64,000 bases of DNA, taken from Pseudotabrizicola sp. GTDB taxonomy: Bacteria > Pseudomonadota > Alphaproteobacteria > Rhodobacterales > Rhodobacteraceae. The translations under genes were made by a program, and so were the position numbers. Under the pieces are notes generated by a model. That model did not search any database, was not told the origin of the DNA, and saw only the letters and a program-made list of their open reading frames with translations. The stretch is taken from positions 16,866-80,865 of the forward strand of contig NZ_JAUXOV010000013.1 in the NCBI RefSeq assembly GCF_030684215.1. The letters are read 5' to 3'. Of the stretch, positions 16,262 through 26,026 are shown piece by piece. Each line of letters starts with the position of its first letter. The stretch's first letter is position 1.

Positions 16262-18037
16262 TTAGAATGCCTCGGCAGGCAAGGCCATGACAGTCTCTGC
16301 CCCGGTTTCGATCCGTGCGAGGTGCATGGTGCACGCGGGCAGCTGCCGGGCCATGTAGAAGCGCCCGGTGGCAATCTTCGCCTCCAGATAATCCCGATCC
16401 GAATGGCCAGCATCAAGCGCCTCATAGGCGGCTTTCGCCATCCGAGCCCACATCAGCCCAAGGCAGACATGACCCATCAGGTGCATGAAGTCATACGAGC
16501 CTGACAGCGCCGCGTTCGGGTTCTTCATGCCCGACTGCATGAAGAACATGGCGGCTTGCTGCAACTGTTTGGAGGCCAGTTTCAGTGGCTCAGCAAAGCC
16601 CTTCATCCGGTCGTCGCCGTCATGGGCCTTGCATTCGGCTTTGACCATGTCGAAAAAGGCCATGACATGTTTGCCACCATCCTGTGCCAGCTTGCGGCCG
16701 ACAAGGTCCAACGCTTGGACGCCATTGGCGCCTTCATAAATCATGGCGATCCGGGCATCGCGGGCAAACTGAGACATGCCCCATTCTTCGATATAGCCAT
16801 GTCCGCCAAAGACTTGCTGGGCCTGCACGGCCATTTCAAAGCCCTTGTCTGTCTGGAACCCTTTGACCACTGGGATCATCAGGCTGACCAGACCCTCAGC
16901 CGCGGCATCGCCCTGACGGACCGAGCGGTCGATCAGGTGGGCGGCCCAAAAGGTAAGGGCGCGGGCGCCTTCGACAAAGCTTTTCTGCTCCATCAGGTTG
17001 CGGCGGATATCGGGGTGGACAATCAGTGGATCGGCGGGGCCCGACGGGTTTTCGGCCCCGGTCACGGCCCGGCCTTGCAAGCGGTCGCGTGCATAGGCCA
17101 GCGCGTTCTGATACGCGGCTTCGGCCTGAGCATAGCCTTGCAGGCCAACGCCCAAGCGCGCTTCGTTCATCATTGTGAACATGGCGCGCATGCCTTTGTG
17201 CAGATCACCCAAGAGCCAGCCCTTTGCCCCGTCATAGTTCATGACGCAGGTGGCGTTGCCGTGAATGCCCATCTTTTCTTCGATCTTGCCGCAGGACAGG
17301 TCATTGCGCGCGCCAAGAGAGCCATCTTCGTTTACCAGAAACTTTGGCACGATGAACAGAGAGATGCCCTTGGTGCCCTCCCCACCGCCCGGCGCTTTTG
17401 CCAGCACCAGATGGATGATGTTGTCAGCCAGGTCATGTTCACCGGCCGAGATAAAGATCTTCTGACCTGTGATCAGGTAGCTGCCATCGTCTTGCGGGTC
17501 GGCCTTGGTGCGCATCAGGCCCAGATCGGTGCCGCAATGTGGTTCGGTCAGGTTCATGGTGCCGGTCCAGTCGCATGACACCATCTTGGGCAGATACATC
17601 GCCTTTTGCTCGGCTGTGCCATGGGTGTGGATCGCGGAATAGGCGCCGTGGGTCAGGCCCTGATACATGTTGAACGCCATATTGGCCGACACGAATATTT
17701 CACCCACAGCAGAACCCATCAGATAAGGCAGGCCTTGACCGCCGTATTCCGGGTCGCAGTCCAGCGCGGTCCAGCCGCCCTCTTTCATGGCCTTGAAGGC
17801 GGCGTCAAAGCCTTTGGGTGTGCGCACAACGCCGTTTTCCAGAACGCAGCCTTCACGGTCGCCCGACGCATTCAGCGGTGCCAGCACGTCAGACGCGACC
17901 TTGCCCGCCTCTTCCAGCACGGCTGCGGTGAAGCTTTCGTCCAGGTCGGCATATCCGGGGGTGTCGGCTTGGGTCACCTTCAGGACATTGTGCAGCAGGA
18001 ATTGCATATCCTTGACGGGGGCGGTGTAAGTTGGCAT
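16262..18037 (-). CDS. Acyl-CoA dehydrogenase, long type with C-terminal extension
   Basis: FAD-dependent first step of beta-oxidation. The ATG at 18037 follows GGAGAGAGCG and gives 591 aa; an upstream in-frame ATG at 18082 is less likely. Residues 1-35 ([18 protein letters not shown]) are the usual start of this 590-aa subfamily. The substrate/FAD signature is [19 protein letters not shown], and the C-terminal catalytic-Glu region is in [17 protein letters not shown]. The final 130 residues are the extra helical domain of this group. The DMSP-pathway enzyme DmdC belongs to the same subfamily, so the exact chain specificity cannot be assigned. It sits between a MerR regulator and fad genes. 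Confidence 0.9.
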   Translation of the reverse strand: MPTYTAPVKDMQFLLHNVLKVTQADTPGYADLDESFTAAVLEEAGKVASDVLAPLNASGDREGCVLENGVVRTPKGFDAAFKAMKEGGWTALDCDPEYGGQGLPYLMGSAVGEIFVSANMAFNMYQGLTHGAYSAIHTHGTAEQKAMYLPKMVSCDWTGTMNLTEPHCGTDLGLMRTKADPQDDGSYLITGQKIFISAGEHDLADNIIHLVLAKAPGGGEGTKGISLFIVPKFLVNEDGSLGARNDLSCGKIEEKMGIHGNATCVMNYDGAKGWLLGDLHKGMRAMFTMMNEARLGVGLQGYAQAEAAYQNALAYARDRLQGRAVTGAENPSGPADPLIVHPDIRRNLMEQKSFVEGARALTFWAAHLIDRSVRQGDAAAEGLVSLMIPVVKGFQTDKGFEMAVQAQQVFGGHGYIEEWGMSQFARDARIAMIYEGANGVQALDLVGRKLAQDGGKHVMAFFDMVKAECKAHDGDDRMKGFAEPLKLASKQLQQAAMFFMQSGMKNPNAALSGSYDFMHLMGHVCLGLMWARMAKAAYEALDAGHSDRDYLEAKIATGRFYMARQLPACTMHLARIETGAETVMALPAEAF

Positions 18038-18068
18038 CGGCGCTCTCTCCCTTAAGCAGTCTTTGTGT

Positions 18069-18467
18069 TTACTCTGCCGCACGGCGCAGGCCGGCGATCA
18101 TCGCCCCGCCCGCGTCAAGTTCGGACTTGAGTTCAGTGATGGCCACACCCAGTTCGGCGTGCTGCGCCTCCATCTGGGCGAGTCGTTGTTGGGCCAGTTC
18201 ATAGGTGCGGATGGTCTGGGCGTGGTTCGATCCGTCACGGTCATACAGATCGAGGATCTGGCGAATATCTTCCAGACTGAAGCCAAACCGCTTGCCGCGC
18301 AAAATCAGCGTCAGCCGGGCGCGGTCGCGCCGGGTGAACAGACGGCGTGTGCCGTCGCGCTGCGGAAACAGCAATTCTTTCGCCTCGTAGAACCGCAGCG
18401 TGCGCGGCGTGACTTCAAAAGCGTCACACATCTGGCGAATGCTCATCAGGTCATTTGTCATTGTCAT
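18069..18467 (-). CDS. MerR-family regulator of the fatty-acid locus
   Basis: A 132-aa regulator. The N-terminal winged helix reads [25 protein letters not shown] with the [15 protein letters not shown] wing, followed by a dimerisation coiled coil ([17 protein letters not shown]). No Cys metal-binding cluster is present, which fits the LiuR-type metabolic branch. It lies directly upstream of the acyl-CoA dehydrogenase gene, and its promoter contains a LiuR-like palindrome, so it probably controls itself and the beta-oxidation operon. A second ATG at 18461 is possible. Confidence 0.88.
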   Translation of the reverse strand: MTMTNDLMSIRQMCDAFEVTPRTLRFYEAKELLFPQRDGTRRLFTRRDRARLTLILRGKRFGFSLEDIRQILDLYDRDGSNHAQTIRTYELAQQRLAQMEAQHAELGVAITELKSELDAGGAMIAGLRRAAE

Positions 18468-18531
18468 TCACTCTCGAACACAAAACATCTGACCAGCAGA
18501 TGTGTGCTTTCCGGTGAGCATACTAGAGTGC

Positions 18532-18547
18532 TTGACGTTAACGTAAA
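18532..18547 (-). promoter_or_regulatory. LiuR-like operator upstream of the MerR gene
   Basis: TTGACGTTAACGTAAA is a 16-base near-palindrome (7 of 8 positions symmetric). It fits the ACGTTNACGT-type sites known for MerR-family LiuR regulators of branched-chain and acyl-CoA catabolism. A second half-overlapping ACGTCACGT lies at 18552-18560. It is 65 bases before the regulator start, which suggests autoregulation. Confidence 0.6.
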
Positions 18548-18587
18548 TGTAACGTCACGTCAGAAAACCGGGTGACGTGATGTCAGG

Positions 18588-18968
18588 TCAATCGAGTTTT
18601 GACAGCGCTTCTACCGTTGTGCCCCGCAGCGCGCGCAGATCGTCAATCGTGGCATCCAGCTCGGCCTTTTGCAGTTCCAGCGCGCCAAGCTGGCGGTCTG
18701 CGAGGCCAAGAAACGTCTCATACTGCGGGCGGGTGCCTTGTTGGCGATACATCAGCAGCCATTGCCGGATTTCCTCAAGACTGAAGCCAAAGCGCCTTCC
18801 GCGCAGGATCAGCGTCATGCGGGCCAGCTCGCGGGGGCCATAAAACCGGGCGCGGCCTTCTTTGTCTGGGGACAGCAGTTCGATGTATTCGTAATAGCGA
18901 AGCGTGCGCGGGGTGACGTCAAAGCGGGCGCACATTTCCTTGAAACTCAAACGGCTGGTGTCGGTCAT
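18588..18968 (-). CDS. Second MerR-family regulator
   Basis: A 126-aa paralogue of the neighbouring regulator. The DNA-binding part SFKEMCARFDVTPRTLRYYEYIELL and wing RARFYGPRELARMTLILRGRRFGFSLEEIRQ are nearly parallel to it, with a shorter C-terminal coil and no metal-binding cysteines. GGAGGACCGCC precedes the ATG. Same strand as the first MerR gene, with the LiuR-like operator lying between them. Two such regulators side by side suggest control by different acyl-CoA signals, which is inference. Confidence 0.88.
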   Translation of the reverse strand: MTDTSRLSFKEMCARFDVTPRTLRYYEYIELLSPDKEGRARFYGPRELARMTLILRGRRFGFSLEEIRQWLLMYRQQGTRPQYETFLGLADRQLGALELQKAELDATIDDLRALRGTTVEALSKLD

Positions 18969-19084
18969 GGCGGTCCTCCGTCTGGTTAGACTAAGCCGGG
19001 ATCAACCTGCGCGCAATGTCAAGCGCAGCATTCGCGTCTTGCGGTGGCGGCCGAAGCGGGGATTATGGGCGGCAAGGAGCCACC

Positions 19085-19519
19085 ATGACCGACATCATCC
19101 GTATCGCGCGACAGTTCATCGAAGCCATTCCACATGCCCGCGCGCTCGGGATGGAGTTTGAAAGCCTTGGCGACGGCAAAGCGGTTATTTCCATGCCATA
19201 TGATGCCCGCTTCATCGGCGATCCGGCCACGGGGGTCATTCATGGCGGCGCGGTGTCGGCGCTGATGGATACAGCATCGGGGGCGGCGGTGATGTGTCAT
19301 CCGACGGCCCCTGTCTCAACCGCGACGCTGGATTTGCGGATCGATTATTTCCGTGCCGCAACGCCGGGGCACACCATCACTGCGCGGGCGGATTGTTACC
19401 AAGTGACCCGCTCGGTCGCCTTTGTGCGGGTGACGGCCACGGATGAAGACGAGACGCGGCCCGTCGCCGCCGCGACCGGAGCCTTCACGCTGGATCGGCC
19501 AAAGGAGGGCGCAAAATGA
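19085..19519 (+). CDS. PaaI-type hot-dog thioesterase
   Basis: A 144-aa single hot-dog domain. The conserved motif is [19 protein letters not shown] (the HGG with catalytic Asp), followed by [23 protein letters not shown] before the ATG at 19085 selects this start over an upstream frame from 19016. It probably hydrolyses acyl-CoA. It overlaps the next thioesterase by ATGA and faces away from the MerR genes. Confidence 0.88.
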   Translation: MTDIIRIARQFIEAIPHARALGMEFESLGDGKAVISMPYDARFIGDPATGVIHGGAVSALMDTASGAAVMCHPTAPVSTATLDLRIDYFRAATPGHTITARADCYQVTRSVAFVRVTATDEDETRPVAAATGAFTLDRPKEGAK

Positions 19520-20031
19520 AGTCGCCCCGCCCTGAACCCGTGCAGGTGATCAAGCAGCGGCGCGATGCGGCCTTGCGAGGTCTGCTCTCTGGCGTGCCCT
19601 ACATCTCGTATCTTGGCATTCAGTTCGACCGGCGCGGTGATGAATTGACCGCGATCTTGCCCTTTGATGACAAACTGATCGGCAACCCGGCGATTCCAGC
19701 GCTGCACGGTGGTGTGACCGCAGCCTTTCTGGAGGTCGCGGCGATCATTGAATTGGCATGGGGCAGCCTCTGGGAAGAGATGGAAGCCGGACGCGTTGAC
19801 CCTACGGCGGATATGGGGCCGGTCCGTCTGCCCAAGACGATTGATTTCACAGTTGATTATCTGCGTGCAGGTTTGCCGCGTGATGCCTATGCCCGTGCGC
19901 GGATCAACCGCTCGGGCCGACGCTATGCTTCAGTGCATGTCGAGGCATGGCAAGACAACCGCTCTCGCCTGTTTGCCCAAGGGACCGGGCATTTCCTGAT
20001 GCCGCCGCCCCACGGTGCGCCAGCAGAATGA
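19516..20031 (+). CDS. Second PaaI-like hot-dog thioesterase
   Basis: A 171-aa hot-dog protein with [19 protein letters not shown] and [24 protein letters not shown]. It is related to its upstream neighbour and coupled to it by a 4-base overlap. A longer loop ([21 protein letters not shown]) distinguishes it. The pair may act as a heteromer or on different acyl-CoAs; this cannot be told from sequence. Confidence 0.85.
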   Translation: MKSPRPEPVQVIKQRRDAALRGLLSGVPYISYLGIQFDRRGDELTAILPFDDKLIGNPAIPALHGGVTAAFLEVAAIIELAWGSLWEEMEAGRVDPTADMGPVRLPKTIDFTVDYLRAGLPRDAYARARINRSGRRYASVHVEAWQDNRSRLFAQGTGHFLMPPPHGAPAE

Positions 20032-21335
20032 CCGCTGTTACCAATGCGCGGGTCTGGGCGATTTCGTGGCCGTTCATCCTGTCCAATGTAACGGTGCCGA
20101 TTCTCGGGGCCGTTGATACGGCGGTGGTGGGGCAGTTGGGGGCGGCCGCCCCGATCGGAGCCGTTGGTCTTGGTGCTGTGGTTCTGGCGTCATTCTACTG
20201 GATATTCAGCTTTTTGCGTATGGGTACGGCAGGACTGGCCGCGCAAGCGCATGGGGCGGGCGACCGGGCCGAGCGTGATGCCACGCTGTATCGCGCTCTG
20301 GTCATTGCGGCGTGTGCCGGGGCACTAATTGTCGCCTTGCAGTCGGTGGTGATCTGGGCCTCGTTTGAAGTGGCGCCAGCATCGCCGGAGGTAGAGGCTT
20401 TGGCCCGCCAGTATCTGCGCATCCGCATGTGGGGGGCGCCTGCAACCATCGCGCTTTATGCGGTAAACGGTTGGCTGATCGCGCTTGAGAGAGCGCGGGC
20501 GGTGCTGGTTTTGCAGCTTTGGATAAATGGTATCAATGCCATTCTGGACATCTGGTTCGTGCTGGGTCTCGGTTGGTCGGTCGAGGGCGTTGCCGTGGCT
20601 TCATTGATCGCGGAATGGACCGGTCTTGGGCTTGGACTATGGCTGTGCCGCGATGCGTTTGGCCGTGCATTTGGGCCAGCCTTTGCGCGCTTGCAGGATG
20701 CGGCAGCCTTGCGCCGGATGGTTTTTGTGAACAGCGCAATCATGCTGCGCACTGTCTTGTTGCAGGGCGCGTTTACCGCATTTGTCTTTTTATCGGCTGG
20801 CTTGGGCGATGTGCGTCTGGCCGCCAATCAGGTTCTGTTGCAGTTTCTGGCGATCACAGCCTATGCGCTGGATGGATTTGCAACCACAGCCGAAACCTTG
20901 GTGGGTCAGGCCGTAGGGGCGCGCAAGGGCCGCGACATCGACCACGCAGCAGATCTGTCGATGCGCTGGGGTCTTGGTGGCAGTTTGGTGATGGCGGCTT
21001 TGTTCTGGTTTGCAGGACCAGCCATTATTGACCTGATGACCACCGCACCCGATGTGCGCGCCGAGGCCCGTTTGTATCTGCCATGGATTGTTGCGGCTCC
21101 GCTGATCGGGGTCGCCAGTTGGATTTACGACGGCATTTTCATCGGGGCCACCCTGACGCGGGCGATGCTGAAGGTGGTTGCCCTGTCCGTCGCCTTGTAT
21201 GTCGTTTTGATCGCGACTTTGATCGAACCCTACGGTAACCATGGCTTATGGGCAGCCCTTATGGGGATGAACGCTGCACGCGGGGCCGCAGCGTGGTTGC
21301 TTTGGCGTGGCGCCCGCCCAAAGCTCAGCGTTTGA
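20028..21335 (+). CDS. MATE-family multidrug/Na+ efflux protein (DinF type)
   Basis: A 435-aa inner-membrane exporter with about 12 predicted helices, typical length for MATE/DinF proteins. N-terminal ISWPFILSNVTVPILGAVDTAVVGQLG and the repeat-half LGDVRLAANQVLLQFLAITAYALDGFATTAETLVGQAVG are the diagnostic blocks. The start at 20028 overlaps the thioesterase stop by ATGA. Substrate unknown. The C-terminus converges on the TIGR02186 gene with an 11-base overlap. Confidence 0.9.
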   Translation: MTAVTNARVWAISWPFILSNVTVPILGAVDTAVVGQLGAAAPIGAVGLGAVVLASFYWIFSFLRMGTAGLAAQAHGAGDRAERDATLYRALVIAACAGALIVALQSVVIWASFEVAPASPEVEALARQYLRIRMWGAPATIALYAVNGWLIALERARAVLVLQLWINGINAILDIWFVLGLGWSVEGVAVASLIAEWTGLGLGLWLCRDAFGRAFGPAFARLQDAAALRRMVFVNSAIMLRTVLLQGAFTAFVFLSAGLGDVRLAANQVLLQFLAITAYALDGFATTAETLVGQAVGARKGRDIDHAADLSMRWGLGGSLVMAALFWFAGPAIIDLMTTAPDVRAEARLYLPWIVAAPLIGVASWIYDGIFIGATLTRAMLKVVALSVALYVVLIATLIEPYGNHGLWAALMGMNAARGAAAWLLWRGARPKLSV

Positions 21336-22083
21336 GGAACCGGAATGCGGCGGATGCGCCGTAGCCTGCAAGGACAGCGATCAGTAACGAGAGCAGACCG
21401 TATATCAGTGGCTGGTCACGCGACAGGTTGAACAAAAACCGCTCCAACCCCTCTTTGCGCACGTTGATCTGCCTTTCTATCCGGTCCACCACCTGACCAT
21501 CACGGGTCAGGAAAATGCGGACACGATACATCCCCTCGGTGAGGTTGGCAGGCAAGATCACATCGGTGCGGAACAATGTGGCTTGGGTGAATTGCACCGA
21601 CCTTTCATTCAGCCGGTAACGGCCTTCGCTCTCGCGGACCCTGATCAGCGCTTGCAGAAAGTCTGGCGCGTTCTGGGCTTGTTGCGAGATACCCACGGCC
21701 CTGATCGCGCGCGGAATGGTGATCTGGTGGCGCAGGTTTTCTGTCTCGCTCAGAATGTCGCGCAGATGGCCTGTGGTTGCGATGGCATAAAACGACGGCG
21801 CGCTGGTGACCTGAACCGCCTCTCGGTTGATCCAGATGCCCGCCGTCCGCTCTTTCTTGCGTACCGTGATCGGCGTTGAGGGGCCCTCGACCGTGATGAT
21901 GACATGCAATGCCCCCGGAGGCGCAGGCGCGGTGCGCCGCACGGCCCCATAGATCAGGATTTCCGACCCCTCAAAATCGGCCGTTATCGACACGCGGTTC
22001 TGGCTAAGGCCCGCCACAATATCCTCGCTTGCCGCCAGAGCGGGCAGGGCTGAAAGCAACCAAAGCAGCGCCGCCCGGATCAT
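21325..22083 (-). CDS. TIGR02186-family membrane-anchored protein
   Basis: A 252-aa protein with an N-terminal signal peptide (MIRAALLWLLSALPALAAS), a periplasmic beta-rich domain (ITADFEGSEILIYGAVRR, AGIWINREAVQVTSAPSFYA) and one C-terminal transmembrane helix (LIYGLLSLLIAVLAGYGASAAFRF). This architecture matches the alphaproteobacterial TIGR02186 family, usually found next to a TSUP permease as here (4-base overlap with the gene upstream). A partner role in sulfur-compound or anion export is inferred from context only. Confidence 0.8.
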   Translation of the reverse strand: MIRAALLWLLSALPALAASEDIVAGLSQNRVSITADFEGSEILIYGAVRRTAPAPPGALHVIITVEGPSTPITVRKKERTAGIWINREAVQVTSAPSFYAIATTGHLRDILSETENLRHQITIPRAIRAVGISQQAQNAPDFLQALIRVRESEGRYRLNERSVQFTQATLFRTDVILPANLTEGMYRVRIFLTRDGQVVDRIERQINVRKEGLERFLFNLSRDQPLIYGLLSLLIAVLAGYGASAAFRFLKR

Positions 22084-23000
22084 GGCAATAACCCCGGCGT
22101 AATAGTGTAAAGCTCGGACGGGCGCAGCAACAGATCCAGCGCAATCTTGGCCGCAACCCCAAGCACCAGTAGCGATAGCAGAATCCGCAATTGCTCGGCC
22201 TTCAGCCGACTGCTGACCTGCGCGCCCAATTGCGCGCCGATGACTCCGCCAAAGATCAGCAGAACCGCCAACATCATATCCACCGTATTGGCGGTAATCG
22301 CATGCATCAGCGTGGTGAAGGCGGTGACAAAGATGATCTGGAACAGCGATGTGCCGATCACAACCTTGGTCGGCATGCCCAGCAAATAGATCATCGCGGG
22401 CACCATGATAAAGCCGCCGCCAACCCCCATGATCGCGGCCAGAAAGCCGACCAACGCCCCCACAGCCAAAGGCGGCAGGACCGAGATATACAAGCCTGAT
22501 GCACGAAACTTCATTTTGAATGGCAGGCCATGCACCCAGTTATGGGTGTGCGACCTGCGGATCGGCCCGCCGGGTTTGTTCGACCGGCGAAGTGCGATCA
22601 CCGATTCCCAGAACATCGTTAGACCAATCAGGCCCAAAAACAGCACGTAGGACAGTTGCACAAACAGATCGACCTGACCCGCCGCAGTCAGTCTGGCAAA
22701 AAACCAGACCCCGCCCGCTGATCCGAACAGACCGCCCGCAAGCAGCACAAAGCCCATAGGGAAATCCACAGCCTTGCGTTTCACTTGCGCCAGAACGCCC
22801 GAAACGGAGGAGGCCACCACCTGATTGGCCCCTGTCGCCACCGCAATCGCCGGAGGGATGCCGATGAAAAACAGCAAAGGCGTGATCAGAAAACCACCCC
22901 CCACACCAAACAGCCCTGACAAAAACCCCACGACTCCGCCAATTCCCAAAAGCAGGAACAGGTTGACCGAAATATCGGCAATCGGGAGAAAGATCTGCAT
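22080..23000 (-). CDS. TSUP-family (TauE/SafE) anion permease
   Basis: A 306-aa inner-membrane protein with the duplicated TSUP motif: GFLSGLFGVGGGFLITPLLFF near the N-terminus and GFLAAIMGVGGGFIMVPAMIY in the second half, with 8 or so helices. Family members export or import sulfite, sulfonates and related anions. Linked to the TIGR02186 gene by translational overlap. The start at 23000 is supported by a GGGAGAAAG upstream. Confidence 0.88.
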   Translation of the reverse strand: MQIFLPIADISVNLFLLLGIGGVVGFLSGLFGVGGGFLITPLLFFIGIPPAIAVATGANQVVASSVSGVLAQVKRKAVDFPMGFVLLAGGLFGSAGGVWFFARLTAAGQVDLFVQLSYVLFLGLIGLTMFWESVIALRRSNKPGGPIRRSHTHNWVHGLPFKMKFRASGLYISVLPPLAVGALVGFLAAIMGVGGGFIMVPAMIYLLGMPTKVVIGTSLFQIIFVTAFTTLMHAITANTVDMMLAVLLIFGGVIGAQLGAQVSSRLKAEQLRILLSLLVLGVAAKIALDLLLRPSELYTITPGLLP

Positions 23001-23079
23001 GTCAGGCCCCTGCGGGCGAAAGAGCGGTCAGTCCAAAGGGTTGCGCGCCTTTGGCAGTGAAGTCAAACGCCGATCCGCC

Positions 23080-23883
23080 TCATCGGAGTGTGGTCAGGAA
23101 ATGACGCAGAATGCGTTCCAGTTTTGCCGCACCCATCGGCGCCATGGCCTTGGTGTGCTCGTGGCTGATCTGCTCGTCAGACATGCCCGCGGCCATGTTG
23201 GTGATGGTAGAGATCGCAGCGCAGCGCAGACCAAGAAAACGCGCGAGAATGATTTCGGGCACGGTTGACATACCTACAGCATCTGCCCCGAGCAGCTTGA
23301 GCATGCGGATTTCCGCAGGGGTCTCGAACGATGGGCCGGAATACCACGCGTAAACGCCATCTTTGATGTCGATGCCTTCCGCCAGCGCACTGGCGCGTAA
23401 CGCGCTGCGCAAATCTGCGTTATGGGCATCTGTCATAGGCACGAAACGGGCATCGGTCGGCTCGCCGATCAGCGGGTTCAGCCCGTTATAGTTGATGTGA
23501 TCTGACAAGAGCATCAGATCACCCGGCGGTATGTCCGGGCGCATCGACCCGGCCGCATTGGTCAGGATCAGATCTGTCGCCCCCAGATCTTTGAGCACGT
23601 CCAGCGCCAGACGCATCGCGGCCGGATTGCCCTTCTCGTAATAATGCTCGCGTGCGCCAAACACAGCCACCCGCACGCCTTCGAGTATGCCGATATGCAA
23701 GTTCGGATTGTGGCCTGATACAGCGGCATGTGGGAAGCCGGGCAAATCGGCGTAGGGAATGGCCACGCCTTCCACCGCATGTGCAAGATGGCCGAGACCA
23801 GAGCCAAGGATCAGCCCCAGCCTGACCGGTGCGTCGCCTGCTCTTGCTCGGATCAGGCCGATGGCTTCGGATGTGGCGCTCAT
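23080..23883 (-). CDS. punA: Purine nucleoside phosphorylase
   Basis: Phosphorolysis of inosine, guanosine and related nucleosides to base plus ribose-1-phosphate. The 267-aa length and motifs match the trimeric PNP family: LILGSGLGHLA, VSGHNPNLHIG, FGAREHYYEKG, LTNAAGSMRPDIPPGDLML, SGPSFETPAEIRML and the MSTVPEIILAR block. The ATG at 23883 has AAGGAACG upstream; reading further upstream would enter the permease gene. It is last in a minus-strand operon behind the nucleoside ABC transporter, so imported nucleosides are likely its substrate. Confidence 0.93.
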   Translation of the reverse strand: MSATSEAIGLIRARAGDAPVRLGLILGSGLGHLAHAVEGVAIPYADLPGFPHAAVSGHNPNLHIGILEGVRVAVFGAREHYYEKGNPAAMRLALDVLKDLGATDLILTNAAGSMRPDIPPGDLMLLSDHINYNGLNPLIGEPTDARFVPMTDAHNADLRSALRASALAEGIDIKDGVYAWYSGPSFETPAEIRMLKLLGADAVGMSTVPEIILARFLGLRCAAISTITNMAAGMSDEQISHEHTKAMAPMGAAKLERILRHFLTTLR

Positions 23884-23954
23884 TCTACGTTCCTTTTTCT
23901 TGCGGCACTGCCGGGGGCGCTTCGCCCCCCGGCGGGTGGACTTAAAAGTGCCGT

Positions 23955-24923
23955 CTACCGTTCCTTGACATAGGGCTGGCCCCCGGCGCGCGGGGGGATC
24001 GCCTTGCCGACAAATCCGGCAAGCACCAGCACAGTCAGGATATAGGGCAGGGCATCCAGCAATGGCACCGGCACCTTGACCTGCACCACGGCCTGCACCA
24101 CGTCGGGCCGCAGGGCGAGCGCCTGGAAGAAGCCGAACAGCAGGCAGGCCCACATTGCCGCCACGGGGCGCCATTTGGCAAAGATCAGTGCGGCCAGAGC
24201 GATATATCCGCGCCCGGCTGTCATTTCTCTGCCAAACCCTGCCTGGAGCGCTGTTGCCATGTAGGCGCCCGCGATGCCGCACAAAATGCCCGTTATGCCG
24301 ACGGCAGCAAAGCGCAGACCGATGACCGACACGCCTGCCGTATCCACCGCCGCCGGGTTTTCACCCACGGCACGCAAGCGCAGGCCAAAGCGGGTGCGGA
24401 ACAAGATCCACCATGTGAGCGGTACGATAAGAAACGCCATATAGACGAGCACTGAATGGCCGGAGATCACTTCGTAGTAGAGCGGACCGATCAGCGGCAC
24501 ATCGCGCATTGCCTCAGCCCCCGGCAAGGTCAATGGGTTGAAGCGCGCGGCACCGGTCAGCGGCGGGGTGCGGCCGCCCTGACGAAACAATGCCTGCGCG
24601 ATCAGGACGGTCAACCCGGACGCAAGAAAGTTCAGCGCCACACCAGAAATCAGTTGGTTGCCACGAAAGGTGATGGCGGCAATCCCATGCAGGGTCGCAA
24701 ACAGCAAGGATGCCCCCATTCCGGCCAGCAATCCGGCCCAGGCCGACCCTGTGAGCGCGGCGACGGCACCCGCCGACATCGCGGCGGCCAGCATCTTGCC
24801 TTCCAGCCCGATGTCGAAAATGCCGGCACGCTCGGAGTAAAGCCCCGCAAGACAGGCCAGCAGCAAGGGAGTTGCTAGCCGGATGGTGGTATCAAGCACT
24901 TGCAGAAGTGTCGCGTAATCCAT
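23955..24923 (-). CDS. Nucleoside/simple-sugar ABC transporter permease 2
   Basis: A 322-aa, about 9-helix permease of the YufQ/NupQ group: LACLAGLYSERAGIFDIGLEGKMLAAAM is the characteristic opening, with the cytoplasmic ATPase-contact region at FRTRFGLRLRAVGENPAAVDTAGV. The start overlaps the stop of the upstream permease by one base (TGATG), which indicates coupling. Part of the BmpA-type uptake system with the genes that precede it and punA that follows. Confidence 0.9.
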   Translation of the reverse strand: MDYATLLQVLDTTIRLATPLLLACLAGLYSERAGIFDIGLEGKMLAAAMSAGAVAALTGSAWAGLLAGMGASLLFATLHGIAAITFRGNQLISGVALNFLASGLTVLIAQALFRQGGRTPPLTGAARFNPLTLPGAEAMRDVPLIGPLYYEVISGHSVLVYMAFLIVPLTWWILFRTRFGLRLRAVGENPAAVDTAGVSVIGLRFAAVGITGILCGIAGAYMATALQAGFGREMTAGRGYIALAALIFAKWRPVAAMWACLLFGFFQALALRPDVVQAVVQVKVPVPLLDALPYILTVLVLAGFVGKAIPPRAGGQPYVKER

Positions 24924-26026
24924 CAGGCTGCCCTCATCGCTTTGGCTGATCGGACAAGGCCAAAGGCGCGTTGCAGTATCATCCGCACCATCATGTCCAA
25001 GGCACCTGTGAACAGGATCACCAGACCCTGCACAACGATGCGCATCTCGATCGGGATGCTGGTCCAAAGACCAAGTTCTGCGCCGCCCTGATAAAGAAAT
25101 CCGAAAAGCAGCGCCGCCAGCACCACGCCAAACGGATGGTTTCGCCCCATCAGCGCCACCGCGATGCCGATGAAACCGGCCCCTTCGGACGAGTTTTGCA
25201 AAAGCCGCTCTGCCTCACCCATCACATTGTTAATGCTCATCATCCCGGCAAGGCCGCCGGAAATCAGCATTGCGATAATTGTGATCCTAACCGGATTGAT
25301 GCCTGCGTATTTCGCGGCTGCCTCTGACTTGCCAAAGGCGCGTATCTGGTAGCCCAACCGCGTGCGCCAAAGCATGGCCCAGATGACCACCGCCATGGCC
25401 AATGCGATCAGCAAAGTGATATTCGCAGGGACAGGTCTTTGAAAAATAAGGTTAAAGCCGGGAATGTCGTTCAGCGCAGGCAAATTCGTGCCTGACGGGA
25501 ACCGGGCCGAGGCAGGGTCCATCTGACCCGTTGGCCGCAGCACATCCACCAGCAAATAGACCAGAAGTGCCGCGGCGATATAGTTGAACATGATCGTGGT
25601 GATCACGATATGGCTGCCGCGCTTTGCCTGTAGATAGGCCGGGATTGCTGCCCATGCCGCACCAAACAGCGCGGCCCCGGCCGTTGCCGCGACAAGCGCA
25701 ATGCTCCAGTGCGGCCATGGCAAGGACAGGCAGACCAATGCCACACCTAGACCGCCAAGCTGCGCCTGCCCTTCGCCGCCAATGTTGAACAACCCGGCAT
25801 GAAAGGCCACCGCTACCGCCAGCCCGGTAAAGATGAAGCTGGTTGCATAATACAGCGTATAGCCCCAGCCATAGGGTGAACCGAGCGCGCCATCGACCAT
25901 GACCTTGAACGCCTCGACCGGGCTTTGCCCTATGGCAAGCAGCACAAGTGCTGAAATGATGGCTGCAAAAAGCAGGCTGACCAGCGGCACCAATGCCACG
26001 TCGGCCCATCTTGGCAAACGGTCCAT
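24923..26026 (-). CDS. Nucleoside/simple-sugar ABC transporter permease 1
   Basis: A 367-aa YufP/NupP-type permease. It has FHAGLFNIGGEGQAQLGGLG and the EAA-like coupling loop WRTRLGYQIRAFGKSEAAAKYAGI, with about 10 helices. It starts directly at the end of the ATPase gene and pairs with permease 2 as a heterodimeric channel. The order bmpA, ATPase, permease 1, permease 2 is the usual one in this transporter family. Confidence 0.9.
   Translation of the reverse strand: MDRLPRWADVALVPLVSLLFAAIISALVLLAIGQSPVEAFKVMVDGALGSPYGWGYTLYYATSFIFTGLAVAVAFHAGLFNIGGEGQAQLGGLGVALVCLSLPWPHWSIALVAATAGAALFGAAWAAIPAYLQAKRGSHIVITTIMFNYIAAALLVYLLVDVLRPTGQMDPASARFPSGTNLPALNDIPGFNLIFQRPVPANITLLIALAMAVVIWAMLWRTRLGYQIRAFGKSEAAAKYAGINPVRITIIAMLISGGLAGMMSINNVMGEAERLLQNSSEGAGFIGIAVALMGRNHPFGVVLAALLFGFLYQGGAELGLWTSIPIEMRIVVQGLVILFTGALDMMVRMILQRAFGLVRSAKAMRAA

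Noticed and set aside
23884..24282. N-terminal extension of purine nucleoside phosphorylase
   Set aside because: The open frame enters the permease gene; the family start and ribosome binding site are at 23883.
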